A DNA stretch of 20,557 bases. It comes from Candidatus Aenigmatarchaeota archaeon. Its GTDB lineage: Archaea; Aenigmatarchaeota; Aenigmatarchaeia; QMZP01. Where the stretch lies: assembly GCA_003663225.1 (NCBI GenBank), contig QMZP01000001.1:1-20557 (forward strand), written 5' to 3'. How positions within the stretch are numbered: the stretch's first letter is position 1; every line of letters begins with the position of its first letter. The translations under genes were made by a program, and so were the position numbers. Of the stretch, positions 5,601-13,269 are shown one piece after another. The notes beneath the pieces were generated by a model that saw only the letters and a program-made list of their open reading frames with translations, ran no database searches and was not told the DNA's origin.

Positions 5601-6440
5601 ATGAAAGAGAAGATAGCAATAACGCTTGACGAGAAGATACTGAAGAGGATAGACTCTATGGTGGACGGGACCAACGTGAAGAGCAGGTCCCATGCCATAG
5701 AACTCCTCTTGAGGAAATCGCTTACAGGGGAGGGCCCGAGGAAGGCCGTAATTCTTGCCGGCGGCAAGGGAACAAGGTTGCGACCCATAACTTACGAGAT
5801 ACCCAAGGCGCTGATACCTGTGCACGACAGGACGTTAACAGAGCACCTCTTCGACCTTTTCAAAAGGCACGGGATCAATGACATAGTCCTGTCAATAGGG
5901 CACCTCGGTGACAAGATAAAGAAAGAATACGGCGATGGTTCACGCTATAATGTCAACATAAACTACGTGGAGGAGAAGGAGCCGCTCGGCACTGGTGGAC
6001 CGCTGAGGTTGGCCAGGAACATGCTGAAGGGGACGTTCGTGGTCACGAACGGCGACGAGCTCAAGGACATAGACCTCACTGCAATGTACGAGTTCCACAA
6101 GAAGAGCGGCGCCTTGGTCACTATAGCGTTGACTACAGTATCCGACCCCTCACAGTACGGCGTCGCACGACTTGAGGGGAACAAGATACTGGAGTTCGTG
6201 GAGAAGCCGAAGAGGGAGGAAGCGCCATCGAAGCTTATAAATTCTGGCCTTTACATGATGGAGCCCGAGGTGATAGAGATGGTGAAGGAGTCGGGGTTCT
6301 GCATGCTGGAAAAGGATGTATTCCCGAGGCTCGCCAGCATGGGCAAGCTGTACGGCTTCCCGTTCAGCGGGCAGTGGTTCGACACGGGCAACATGGAAAG
6401 GTATGAGAAGGCTCTCAAGAACTGGAAGGACCTAAACTGA
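5601..6440 (+). CDS. NDP-sugar nucleotidyltransferase with N-terminal ribbon-helix-helix domain
   Basis: A 279-residue two-part protein. Residues 1-42 read as a ribbon-helix-helix (CopG-type) DNA-binding module: a short strand KIAITLDE, then two helices around KILKRIDSMV and SRSHAIELLLRKSL. Residues 47-279 are a sugar-phosphate nucleotidyltransferase with LAGGKGTRLRP (52-62), PKALIPV (68-74), PLGTGGPL (128-135), the metal aspartate in NGDE (150-153), EKP (201-203) and WFDTGN (259-264). The catalytic domain normally makes NDP-sugars from a sugar 1-phosphate and an NTP, for glycan synthesis. The two modules lie in one frame with no gap or stop. The C-terminal left-handed beta-helix of larger relatives is absent. 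Sugar specificity is not readable. Confidence 0.88.
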   Translation: MKEKIAITLDEKILKRIDSMVDGTNVKSRSHAIELLLRKSLTGEGPRKAVILAGGKGTRLRPITYEIPKALIPVHDRTLTEHLFDLFKRHGINDIVLSIGHLGDKIKKEYGDGSRYNVNINYVEEKEPLGTGGPLRLARNMLKGTFVVTNGDELKDIDLTAMYEFHKKSGALVTIALTTVSDPSQYGVARLEGNKILEFVEKPKREEAPSKLINSGLYMMEPEVIEMVKESGFCMLEKDVFPRLASMGKLYGFPFSGQWFDTGNMERYEKALKNWKDLN

Positions 6441-6443
6441 CAA

Positions 6444-6451
6444 TTTATATA
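6444..6451 (+). promoter_or_regulatory. TATA box of ribB
   Basis: TTTATATA lies 29-36 bases before ATG 6480, a good archaeal TATA position. GGGG just ahead of the start may help ribosome binding. Confidence 0.6.
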
Positions 6452-6479
6452 CAAACCACATTCTAATTAACGGGGCAAA

Positions 6480-7037
6480 ATGCTATTCTGCACCGTAGAG
6501 GAAGCGGTGGATGAGATAAGGAAGGGCAACACCATCATCCTCGTAGATGACGAGAACAGGGAGAACGAGGGGGATTTCGTATGCAGCGGTGAGCTGGTTG
6601 ACGCCGGGAAGATAAACTTCATGATAAGGCATGGCAGGGGTCTTGTATGCACTCCGGTCGACGAAGGGACCGCTGAGAGGCTCTCCCTGAGGCTCATGAC
6701 CACGCCAGAGGATGAGTTCAAGTCATCATTCACAATATCAGTGGACGCTGCCAAGAATGTCACTACAGGCATATCCGCCAAGGACCGTGCGGAGACCGTC
6801 CGCATCATATCATCCCCGGATACCAACAGCAGGGACATAGTCAGCCCGGGGCACGTGTTCCCGCTGGTAGCGAAGAGTGGCGGGGTGCTGCACAGGGCAG
6901 GCCACACCGAAGCAAGTGTGGACCTCATGAAGCTGGCGGGCCTAAGTCCGGTGGCTGTCATATGCGAGATAATAAAGGATGACGGGGAGATGGCAAGGCT
7001 GCCCAAGCCGGGAGGCGGAATGGGCCGAGGCCGGTAG
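6480..7037 (+). CDS. ribB: 3,4-dihydroxy-2-butanone 4-phosphate synthase (short form)
   Basis: A 185-residue enzyme that turns ribulose 5-phosphate into the four-carbon precursor of riboflavin. The acidic loop DDENRENEGD (23-32), HGRGLVCTP (51-59) and HTEASVDLMKLAGL (about 142-155) are intact, so the catalytic residues seem present. RibB proteins are usually about 210-230 residues. This one stops after MARLPKPGGGMGRGR, roughly 30 residues early, with a Gly-rich tail in place of the usual terminal helix and strand. It may be a natural short form or a truncation at a rearrangement point, because base composition drops just downstream. No other riboflavin gene is in the window. Confidence 0.92.
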   Translation: MLFCTVEEAVDEIRKGNTIILVDDENRENEGDFVCSGELVDAGKINFMIRHGRGLVCTPVDEGTAERLSLRLMTTPEDEFKSSFTISVDAAKNVTTGISAKDRAETVRIISSPDTNSRDIVSPGHVFPLVAKSGGVLHRAGHTEASVDLMKLAGLSPVAVICEIIKDDGEMARLPKPGGGMGRGR

Positions 7038-7055
7038 CGGATAGCAGGTAAAGTC

Positions 7056-7436
7056 ATGTATATGACAAGAGATAGCCAGATACGAGAAAGGGCGACAGCA
7101 GTCTTGGGTATTAGAGATGGTGTTTTAGATGATGAAATAAAGTGTGCATACCGCAGAGCCGCATTGAAATGCCATCCTGACACGAACCCCGGGATGAACA
7201 CAAGCCGTGAAATGGCTTTGGTGACTCAAGCATACGAGTATCTCATGGGCGACTACTCTGATACGCTGTTGCTGGAAGATGACGCTCTGGTAATTGCCGT
7301 GGTAAAAACAACGGTAAAGGAATTGGGTAAAGGCTATGATGAATGGCTTTTAGAGCGTTCCTTCTGGGATTTCTGCACAGGCTCTTGTAGCGAACCAAAT
7401 GCCGCAAAGAAAAGGGGGTACCACAGTTGTATATAG
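7056..7436 (+). CDS. J-domain (DnaJ-like) small protein
   Basis: A 126-residue protein with an N-terminal J domain (about 8-70) and HPD at 40-42 in YRRAALKCHPDTNPG, the motif that triggers Hsp70 ATPase. There is no Gly/Phe region or zinc finger, so it is not a full DnaJ. The C-terminal half has an acidic helix and three cysteines, none in a clear metal motif. The start is ATG 7056 or ATG 7062; a GGTAAAG sequence precedes 7056. It is upstream of the Cys-rich gene and the uracil-DNA glycosylase, spaced as a possible operon. Codon use is AT-richer than in ribB. Confidence 0.78.
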   Translation: MYMTRDSQIRERATAVLGIRDGVLDDEIKCAYRRAALKCHPDTNPGMNTSREMALVTQAYEYLMGDYSDTLLLEDDALVIAVVKTTVKELGKGYDEWLLERSFWDFCTGSCSEPNAAKKRGYHSCI

Positions 7437-7447
7437 GCGAATAGCTT

Positions 7448-7660
7448 ATGAGGGATTGGATGACAAGATGTAGATGTAAATGGTATAGCCTGTGCCCTCT
7501 CAGAAGGTTTGAGGAAGAAGGCAAGATAAGCAGCATTTGGAAAAGGAAATATTGTGAAGGCCGCTGGACGGATTGCGAGAGATACAAGATGGAAGAGAAA
7601 GGGGAGCCCCATCCGGATAACATGCTTCCGGATGGGACAATAGAAAGGGGTTTGAAATGA
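7448..7660 (+). CDS. Small Cys-rich protein coupled to uracil-DNA glycosylase
   Basis: A 70-residue protein with five cysteines: C8, C10 and C16 (CRCKWYSLC), C36 and C43. It ends with GEPHPDNMLPDG near the C-terminus. The cysteine spacing suggests an Fe-S cluster or zinc. From memory, similar CxC...C...C mini-proteins ending in HPDxMLPDG occur in other archaea, but I cannot confirm this or name a family. Its TGA stop overlaps the ATG of the downstream glycosylase (ATGA), so the two are translationally coupled. ATG 7460 is an alternative start. Confidence 0.7.
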   Translation: MRDWMTRCRCKWYSLCPLRRFEEEGKISSIWKRKYCEGRWTDCERYKMEEKGEPHPDNMLPDGTIERGLK

Positions 7661-8235
7661 GCATCGAAGAGCTGGCAGAAGAAGTAGATAACTGCAGGAA
7701 ATGCGGTTTATGGAAAACCAGGAACAATGTCGTTGTTGGCGGGGGCTCCATTGATTCAGAAATAATGCTGGTAGGCGAAGCGCCTGGATACAATGAAGAC
7801 AAGCAGGGGGAGCCATTTGTTGGGAGGGCAGGAGATGTCCTGGATATGCTTCTTGAAACAATAGGCATTGGAAGGGAGAACGTTTACATAGCAAACATAC
7901 TGAAATGCCGCCCGCCAAAAAACCGCAACCCCATGAAAGAGGAGATAAAGGCATGCACCCCATACCTAGACCGACAGATTGAAATTGTGAGGCCCAGAAT
8001 AATATGCCCCATGGGCAACTTTGCTGCCGGCTATATCATGGAGAAATTCGGGCTTAAGCCGGATAGCATAGGAAGCATACATGGCCAGGTATTCAAGATA
8101 AGGAACCTTCTTTTGAAGGGCAGCATAATACCGCTTTACCATCCTGCTGCGGCAGTGTACAATCCTGACCTGAAAGCTGTTCTGATGCAGGACTTCAGAC
8201 TGGTATCCAAAGTAAAAAACGACCAAAAGATTTAA
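7657..8235 (+). CDS. Uracil-DNA glycosylase, family 4 (Fe-S)
   Basis: A 192-residue enzyme that removes uracil from DNA as the first step of base excision repair. Motif 1 is GEAPG (40-44) followed by YNEDKQGEPFVGRAG. Motif 2 contains the HP (H162-P163) in PLYHPAAAVYNP. The four cluster-binding cysteines are C13, C16, C84 and C100, the C-x2-C...C-x15-C spacing of family 4. The start ATG overlaps the stop of the Cys-rich gene upstream. No other repair gene is nearby. Confidence 0.94.
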   Translation: MSIEELAEEVDNCRKCGLWKTRNNVVVGGGSIDSEIMLVGEAPGYNEDKQGEPFVGRAGDVLDMLLETIGIGRENVYIANILKCRPPKNRNPMKEEIKACTPYLDRQIEIVRPRIICPMGNFAAGYIMEKFGLKPDSIGSIHGQVFKIRNLLLKGSIIPLYHPAAAVYNPDLKAVLMQDFRLVSKVKNDQKI

Positions 8236-8268
8236 GCCGCTTAGGTCCTACAATAAACAGGTCTTTAA

Positions 8269-9570
8269 ATGAAGCTCGTTGTTATTGGCTCCGGTCCTGC
8301 CGGTGTTGTCGCTTCTTTAACAGTGAAAACGTTACAGCCAAGAGCAAACGTGACCGTGATTGGGAGGGATCCGGTGTTTGTGCGTTGCTCTGCGCCCTAT
8401 ATATTGGCAGGCAAGGTTGACATGGAAAAGTGCATAGAGCCGGACAGGATTTTAACAGAGAGGGGCATAAGGGTAGTGAGGGACGAGGCAACGGAGATAA
8501 CAAAAGGTCACGTGAAGACTGCATCCGGCAAGTCTTTCTCTTTTGACCATATGATTATCGCAACAGGAGCAAGACCTATCGTGCCCCCAATTAGAGGGGC
8601 AGACAAGAGCAATGTTTTTGTTATAAGGGGTCCAAAGGACGTTAACTCGCTAAATTGCCAGCTCAGTAAGCCAAAGAACGTGGTAATAATTGGTGGAGGA
8701 ATGATAGGCACAGAGATAGCAGCGCTGCTGTCGGAAAGGCATAAAATAAGCATAGTCGAGATGCTTCCAAGGGTGCTTTCTGCTTCATATGATAGTGAGG
8801 TAACGGACAATGTGGAGAATGAACTGAAGAAAATGGGAGTGAAGCTCTTCTTAGGTACCAAGGTAAAGTCCATAAACGGAAAAACCAGAGCTGAAACAGT
8901 CTCCGTAGGAAACCGTGACCTGAACGCTGACATTGTCATTATTTCGGCCGGCATAATCCCGGAAACCGACATAGCAAAGAAGGCGGGAATCAAGATATGC
9001 AAATTCGGCATAAAGACGAATCGATACATGGAAACCAGCATGAAGAACATATATGCCGTAGGTGACTGTGCCCAAACATTCTCTGCAATAAAAAATAAGA
9101 AAACCGGCAGCGGGCTTGCAAACACGGCGGTTCTGCAGGCAAAGATAGCAGGAATGAACATCGCGGGAAAGACGTCAGTTTTCAGGGGGACGGTAAATGC
9201 CTCAACCACCCAGATATCAGACCTGTCATTGGGGTCTGTGGGCTTAACTGAGCAGCAGGCGCGTTCGGAAAACATGAAGTGCAAGTGCGGAAAAAGCCAT
9301 ACCATGACAAAGTACGATATGCAGCCAGGGGCAAGACCGCTTTTCACAAAATTGGTTTTTGATTCAAAGGAGCGGATAATAGGAGGCCAGGTTATGGGCT
9401 CCGGGGGCATAGTCCCGGGGATAGTAGACCTGCTATCGTTTGCCATAAAGAGGGGCTGTCTGGCAGACGACCTCATGATGACCAGCTACTCTGCACACCC
9501 AGAACTTACCTCTCTCCCGTTTGCCAATCCTGTAGTCATGGCTTGTGAGGACATGAAATGTTCAGATTAA
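8269..9570 (+). CDS. CoA-disulfide reductase / NADH oxidase-like flavoprotein
   Basis: A 433-residue pyridine-nucleotide-disulfide oxidoreductase. An FAD-binding GSGPAG (8-13), a second dinucleotide motif GGGMIG (142-147) and an FAD motif YAVGDCA (262-268) are in order, with a dimerisation domain at the C-terminus. One redox cysteine, C40 in VRCSAPYILAG, stands where CoA-disulfide reductases and NADH oxidases carry their single active Cys. Likely roles are reduction of CoA disulfide or polysulfide, or oxygen detoxification. Two extra Cys (KCKCGK, 338-340) and Cys near the C-terminus are unusual additions. The start is ATG 8269; the 33-base gap after the glycosylase leaves co-transcription open. 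Confidence 0.88.
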   Translation: MKLVVIGSGPAGVVASLTVKTLQPRANVTVIGRDPVFVRCSAPYILAGKVDMEKCIEPDRILTERGIRVVRDEATEITKGHVKTASGKSFSFDHMIIATGARPIVPPIRGADKSNVFVIRGPKDVNSLNCQLSKPKNVVIIGGGMIGTEIAALLSERHKISIVEMLPRVLSASYDSEVTDNVENELKKMGVKLFLGTKVKSINGKTRAETVSVGNRDLNADIVIISAGIIPETDIAKKAGIKICKFGIKTNRYMETSMKNIYAVGDCAQTFSAIKNKKTGSGLANTAVLQAKIAGMNIAGKTSVFRGTVNASTTQISDLSLGSVGLTEQQARSENMKCKCGKSHTMTKYDMQPGARPLFTKLVFDSKERIIGGQVMGSGGIVPGIVDLLSFAIKRGCLADDLMMTSYSAHPELTSLPFANPVVMACEDMKCSD

Positions 9571-9997
9571 AGCGCATAGGCACAATCCATTCCCCGTACA
9601 AGGAACGGCATGAAGCCCCGACACAGGGCAAGGACAAAACAGCGGAGATAGAGGTGTGCAAGGAGTACGAAGGGGACTGAAGGACATAGAGGGCTTCTCT
9701 CATCTACACGTTATCTATTATCTGCACCAATCAAACGGCTTTGAGCTTCTTGTCCAGACACCATGGGATATAAAGCCACATGGCTTGTTTGCAACCCGCA
9801 CACTAACCGACCAAGTCCTATAGGATACTCTGCCGTTAAACTGTTAGAAAGGAAGGGCAACAGGCTCAAGATAAGAGGCATAGATGCTATCGACGGACGC
9901 CGTGATTGACATAAAACCCTACATATCTGATGTGGATTCGAATCCCGATGCTAGGGTCGGGTGGATAGAAGGCAAATTCAGGAGAAGCGAGCTATGA
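9558..9997 (+). pseudogene. trmO: trmO/tsaA-family gene broken by frameshifts
   Basis: Reading through three frames recovers a near-complete TsaA/TrmO domain, the enzyme that methylates N6 of t6A37 in tRNA. The first frame (ATG 9558, overlapping the end of the flavoprotein gene) gives FRLKRIGTIHSPYKERHEAP and hits TGA at 9678-9680. The second frame gives LKDIEGFSHLHVIYYLHQS and PWDIKPHGLFATR. After a shift near 9803 comes NRPSPIGYSAVKLLERKGN. A third shift near 9895-9902 gives VIDIKPYISDVDSNPDARVG and ends at TGA 9995-9997. All expected motifs are present, so decay is recent or the indels are sequencing errors. Confidence 0.85.
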
Positions 9998-10239
9998 TTA
10001 TATCGAAAAACACCAATGGGATGGTGATGCTATGAAGACCAATCTCGACCGCATACCATGTTTTCAGGGGCAAGCACTTAAGGGCCTGAGCCAGTTCAAG
10101 AATATCTTCTTCATGTCCATAGCCAATGCAGCATAATAGCATCCGGCGTGGGTGTCAGTAAATGTGGCATAGTACTTAAATGCAACGAATAGGAAACCAT
10201 ACGATTCTTAAGTCAGAGAAAGAATAATAAAATGATTGT
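9998..10239 (+). other. Gene-poor stretch with a short ORF remnant
   Basis: No gene is supported here. A 34-codon reading frame near 10032-10136 reads MKTNLDRIPC then ALKGLSQFKNIFFMSIANAA. It has protein-like composition but no recognisable family, so it may be another decayed gene continuing the broken trmO neighbourhood. TATA-like tracts (TACTTAAATG near 10170, TTCTTAAG near 10205) could serve the ZIP gene downstream. Confidence 0.3.
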
Positions 10240-10965
10240 ATGTCTGATACCTTCATATGGATAGCGGCCTTTGCTTTTGTCGCTGCATTTTTCAATGCGT
10301 TGGGAATCCTGGCGATATTCAGGCATAAGAAGTGGGCAGAGGGCATAAAGACCCATCTGATGTGTTTTGCTGCGGGTGTTCTGATATCCGCTCCCCTCAT
10401 GCTGGCTTTACCAGTAGCCATAGAGAAGAACTTCTATGCGGGGTCTGCGGCCTTGGTGGGGTTCCTTTTCATGTTCCTTTCCAACAAGATAATAAAGCAA
10501 CACACAAAAAAGGAAACGCTCACATTTGGCATGACAGCAGCAGAGGGCATAGGAATACACTCGCTAGTTGACGGCATTATCTATACTGTAACTTTCAGCG
10601 TGAGCATATTGGTAGGCATATTATCAGGCATAGGGCTCGTAATCCATGAATTCGCAGAGGGGGTCATAACATACCTGGTATTAAGGGAAGGCGGGTTAAA
10701 GGAAAGGTCAGCGGCATTATATGCATTCTTCGTAGCATCGCTAACTACCCCCATAGGGGCCTTTGTAGCATACCCGTTCATAAGCGGCATGAGTAGCTCT
10801 GACCTTGGGCTTATGCTCGGTTTCTCTGCGGGTGTTCTGATATACGTGTCTTCTTCCCACCTTTTACCACAGGCAAGGAAAGAGGATAAGAAGCACTCTT
10901 TCATCGCTTTCTTGGCGGGTGTGGCGCTGGCACTATTTATAGTATTATCAAAGTTCATCGGATAA
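10240..10965 (+). CDS. ZIP-family divalent metal transporter
   Basis: A 241-residue integral membrane protein with about eight helices. The ZIP metal-site helices are clear: GIHSLVDG (105-112, H107 and D111) and HEFAEG (136-141, H136, E137 and E140). The family brings zinc, iron or manganese into the cytoplasm. The cytoplasmic His-rich loop of many ZIPs is short here (KQHTKKE). ATG 10240 is chosen for the start; an ATG at 10232 is out of frame. Upstream is the broken trmO region. A separate degenerate ZIP C-terminus lies after feoB near 20340-20528. Confidence 0.92.
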   Translation: MSDTFIWIAAFAFVAAFFNALGILAIFRHKKWAEGIKTHLMCFAAGVLISAPLMLALPVAIEKNFYAGSAALVGFLFMFLSNKIIKQHTKKETLTFGMTAAEGIGIHSLVDGIIYTVTFSVSILVGILSGIGLVIHEFAEGVITYLVLREGGLKERSAALYAFFVASLTTPIGAFVAYPFISGMSSSDLGLMLGFSAGVLIYVSSSHLLPQARKEDKKHSFIAFLAGVALALFIVLSKFIG

Positions 10966-11029
10966 ACACAGTATTACGAAACGGCCTTGTTTGGGAACGG
11001 TGTGCGTGGCATGATTAAGAGGTGGCCTT

Positions 11030-11608
11030 TTGGATGAGATGAAAAGATGGAAAAGCATGGTATGCCCCGGGTTTTTTAGAAGGATGGGGATGCGGCCAGG
11101 TCAGAAGGTCCTGGATTTCGGCTGTAGAAGAGGAACATATACCATACCAGCGGCCATTGTGGTCGGAAAAGAAGGCATGGTTTACGCGCTTGACAAGGAC
11201 CCAGAGGCACTGGACTCCATAGCGAAGGAAGCCATTCCCATGGGACTAGAGAACATAAGAAGGATGGAAACAGGCGGCGAGCTCTACACAGGTCTGGGCA
11301 ATGAAACAATAGACTTCATGCTGCTCTATGATGTAATACATCTGATAGGATGGAAAGACGGCATAAAGAGGAGCTTGGTAGAGGAAAGAAAGGTCTTGTA
11401 TAGGGAAATGCGCAGGGTCGCCAAGCCTGGTGCGATGTTATCTGTTTATCCCAAACACCTTAAGACCCACACGGACATAGAAACGGTCAAAGATGTGAAA
11501 GGGGAGATTATGGGTTCGGGTTTCAGCTTTCAAAGGGAATTCCATGACATGCTGGTACACGATGACAGGTTCGAACAGGGTCGCATCCTACTATTTAGAA
11601 AACAATAA
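11030..11608 (+). CDS. Class I SAM-dependent methyltransferase
   Basis: A 192-residue Rossmann methyltransferase. Motif I is VLDFGCRRGTYTIPAA (27-42), an acidic residue for the SAM ribose is in YALDKD (53-58), and DFMLLYDVIHLI forms the motif around strand 4. The C-terminal half has YREMRRVAKPGAMLSVYPK, typical of the family. The glycine pattern GCRRG departs slightly from the usual GxGxG. The substrate is unknown. I chose TTG 11030 because GAGGTGG lies about six bases before it; ATG 11039 is the alternative. It precedes thioredoxin, separated by a TATA-like promoter. Confidence 0.82.
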   Translation: MDEMKRWKSMVCPGFFRRMGMRPGQKVLDFGCRRGTYTIPAAIVVGKEGMVYALDKDPEALDSIAKEAIPMGLENIRRMETGGELYTGLGNETIDFMLLYDVIHLIGWKDGIKRSLVEERKVLYREMRRVAKPGAMLSVYPKHLKTHTDIETVKDVKGEIMGSGFSFQREFHDMLVHDDRFEQGRILLFRKQ

Positions 11609-11613
11609 ATATA
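11604..11613 (+). promoter_or_regulatory. TATA box of the thioredoxin operon
   Basis: ATAAATATAT lies just after the methyltransferase stop and about 18-27 bases before ATG 11631. That spacing puts the likely transcript start at or next to the ATG, a leaderless arrangement, and it decides the start choice for thioredoxin. Confidence 0.6.
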
Positions 11614-11630
11614 TGGATATCCACATTAAA

Positions 11631-12053
11631 ATGTCTGATTTTATGGACGAAGAGCTACAGAGAATAAGGGAAATGAAAATGAAAGAAATGATTAAGAACT
11701 TAAGGAGGGATAGAATGGAAACTGTCATAGAGGTCAATGATGAGAGCTTCCAGGAAAAGGTAATAGAGCAGAGCAAAGGGGTCCCTGTTGTGGTGGATTT
11801 CTGGGCGCAGTGGTGCATGCCTTGCATGATGCTGGGCCCTACCTTGGATAAGCTGGCCAAGGATTATAACGAAAAGTTCGTTTTGGCCAAGGTTAACATG
11901 GAGAGCAGTCGGGGGCTTGCTCAACGGTACGGAATAATGAGCATACCTGCAGTGAAGATGTTCAAGAATGGTAAGGTAGTCGATGAGTTCGTTGGGGCGC
12001 TACCCGAACCTCAGATTAAGGATTGGATAGATAGGAATCTAGGTGATTCCTGA
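11631..12053 (+). CDS. Thioredoxin
   Basis: A 140-residue thioredoxin with active site WCMPC (61-65) and the cis-proline at P106 in SIPAV. It is longer than the usual 105-110 residues because of a charged N-terminal helix (about 5-28, EELQRIREMKMKEMIKN). Active-site MP between the cysteines differs from the common GP and will shift the redox potential. The gene overlaps thioredoxin reductase by one base (TGATG), so both are one operon. The start at 11631 is set by the TATA box at 11604; an in-frame ATG at 11613 lies inside that box. Confidence 0.9.
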   Translation: MSDFMDEELQRIREMKMKEMIKNLRRDRMETVIEVNDESFQEKVIEQSKGVPVVVDFWAQWCMPCMMLGPTLDKLAKDYNEKFVLAKVNMESSRGLAQRYGIMSIPAVKMFKNGKVVDEFVGALPEPQIKDWIDRNLGDS

Positions 12054-13009
12054 TGGAAGGAAGCACATACGACCTAGCCATTATAGGGTCCGGCCCGGCA
12101 GGCCTTACAGCAGGAATATATGCGGGAAGATATCTTCTTAACACGCTAATAATCAGCAGGGAAAGCGGCGGAACAATAATGGAAGCTCACAGGGTGTGCA
12201 ACTTCCCGACATACAATGAAATAAGGGGATTTGATTTGTCAAGGAAGATGATTGAGCAGGTCGGGGAACTTGGTATCCATATAAAGAACGAAACAGTTGA
12301 GAAGCTGAAGGAAAATGATGGCTTTTTTGAAATAAAGACCAACGTGGGTACACACAGGTCAAAAAAGCTCATCATAGCCACAGGAAGGGAAAAGAGGAAA
12401 CTCGGTGTGGCGGGTGAAAAGGAATTACTGGGAAAAGGAGTAAGTTACTGTGCCACATGCGATGCAGCATTCTTCAAAGATAAGAATGTCGCAGTGATAG
12501 GTGGCAGCAATTCAGCATTAACTGCGGCCCTTCTGGTTGCGGAATACGCAAAAAAGGTATACATCATATACAGACGCGAACGCTTTTTCAGGGCAGATCC
12601 CGCATGGGTCAGGATTACGGATAAGAACGAAAAGATTGAATACATGTTCAATAGCGAGGTAGGGTCAATAAAGGGTGGAAACTCGGTCGAAAAGCTGGTC
12701 CTAAAAGACGGCTTGGAGGTTGAAGTGGGGGGCGTGTTCATTGAGATTGGCTATGAGCCGAACCGTGAGATTCCAAAACAGCTTGATTTGAAGACAGATA
12801 AAGGCTACATAGTTGTTGATAATATGCAAAAAACCAATGTAGGGGGCGTTTTCGCTGCAGGTGATGTAACGAACAACCCCCTCAAGCAGGTAATAACCGC
12901 TTGCGGACAGGGTGCGGTTGCTGCCATGTCTGCATATGAAGAGCTAAACAAGGAAAATGATGGGTTGAAAGATAATGAGAAAGGTATTCAAGGGCTGGCT
13001 ATTCAATAG
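12053..13009 (+). CDS. trxB: Thioredoxin reductase-like flavoprotein
   Basis: A 318-residue low-molecular-weight thioredoxin reductase. FAD motif GSGPAG is at 12-17, the redox pair CATC at 133-136, and the second FAD site is FAAGDV (267-272). The nucleotide-binding motif is GGSNSA (150-155), and the usual HRRxxxR that binds the NADPH phosphate reads YRRERFFR here. Both Arg are kept and His is lost, so NADPH use is likely but not certain. It should recycle the thioredoxin encoded just upstream. The C-terminus has an extra polar tail after AYEEL. Confidence 0.93.
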   Translation: MEGSTYDLAIIGSGPAGLTAGIYAGRYLLNTLIISRESGGTIMEAHRVCNFPTYNEIRGFDLSRKMIEQVGELGIHIKNETVEKLKENDGFFEIKTNVGTHRSKKLIIATGREKRKLGVAGEKELLGKGVSYCATCDAAFFKDKNVAVIGGSNSALTAALLVAEYAKKVYIIYRRERFFRADPAWVRITDKNEKIEYMFNSEVGSIKGGNSVEKLVLKDGLEVEVGGVFIEIGYEPNREIPKQLDLKTDKGYIVVDNMQKTNVGGVFAAGDVTNNPLKQVITACGQGAVAAMSAYEELNKENDGLKDNEKGIQGLAIQ

Positions 13010-13205
13010 GATAGAGAGATTCGGTGGTAATGAATACAACCACGTCGGGTGCGAGGGGGAAGGCAAAAGTTTCGGCGATTTCCTGGCACAGTTCGTGCCC
13101 CAGATTGGGATGCGAAGGAGAGTAAGATTCATCATTGAATCATCAGAGGAGCCGGTAATGATTAATGAAGACAAAACATCGAATCAAAGCGAAAGAATGG
13201 ATTAA
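12975..13205 (+). CDS. Small hypothetical protein
   Basis: A 76-residue reading frame that starts inside the end of trxB in another frame and continues past it. It reads like real protein: GWLFNRIERFGGNEYNHVGC, then a hydrophobic FGDFLAQFVPQIGM and a strand RRRVRFIIE, ending in a polar Asn/Ser-rich tail. I know no family for it. The overlap suggests translational coupling to trxB. There is no strong Shine-Dalgarno sequence, so this remains a prediction. Confidence 0.5.
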   Translation: MRKVFKGWLFNRIERFGGNEYNHVGCEGEGKSFGDFLAQFVPQIGMRRRVRFIIESSEEPVMINEDKTSNQSERMD

Positions 13206-13269
13206 CATATTCAGGAACGATTCTCTTGAAGCGATAACATTTGGCTTCAGACAGCCATCTTCTGTGCTG

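Noticed and set aside
6467..7201. A long minus-strand frame (244 codons) opposite ribB.
   Set aside because: It is a shadow of ribB, rich in Ser and Pro with no family features, while the plus strand has all RibB motifs.
8508..9476. A 322-codon minus-strand frame opposite the flavoprotein gene.
   Set aside because: Shadow frame of a strong oxidoreductase gene; no motif and biased residue content.
9905..9910. A second TTGACA in the broken trmO gene.
   Set aside because: No -10 element at proper spacing, and the bases encode part of the conserved VIDIKPY block.
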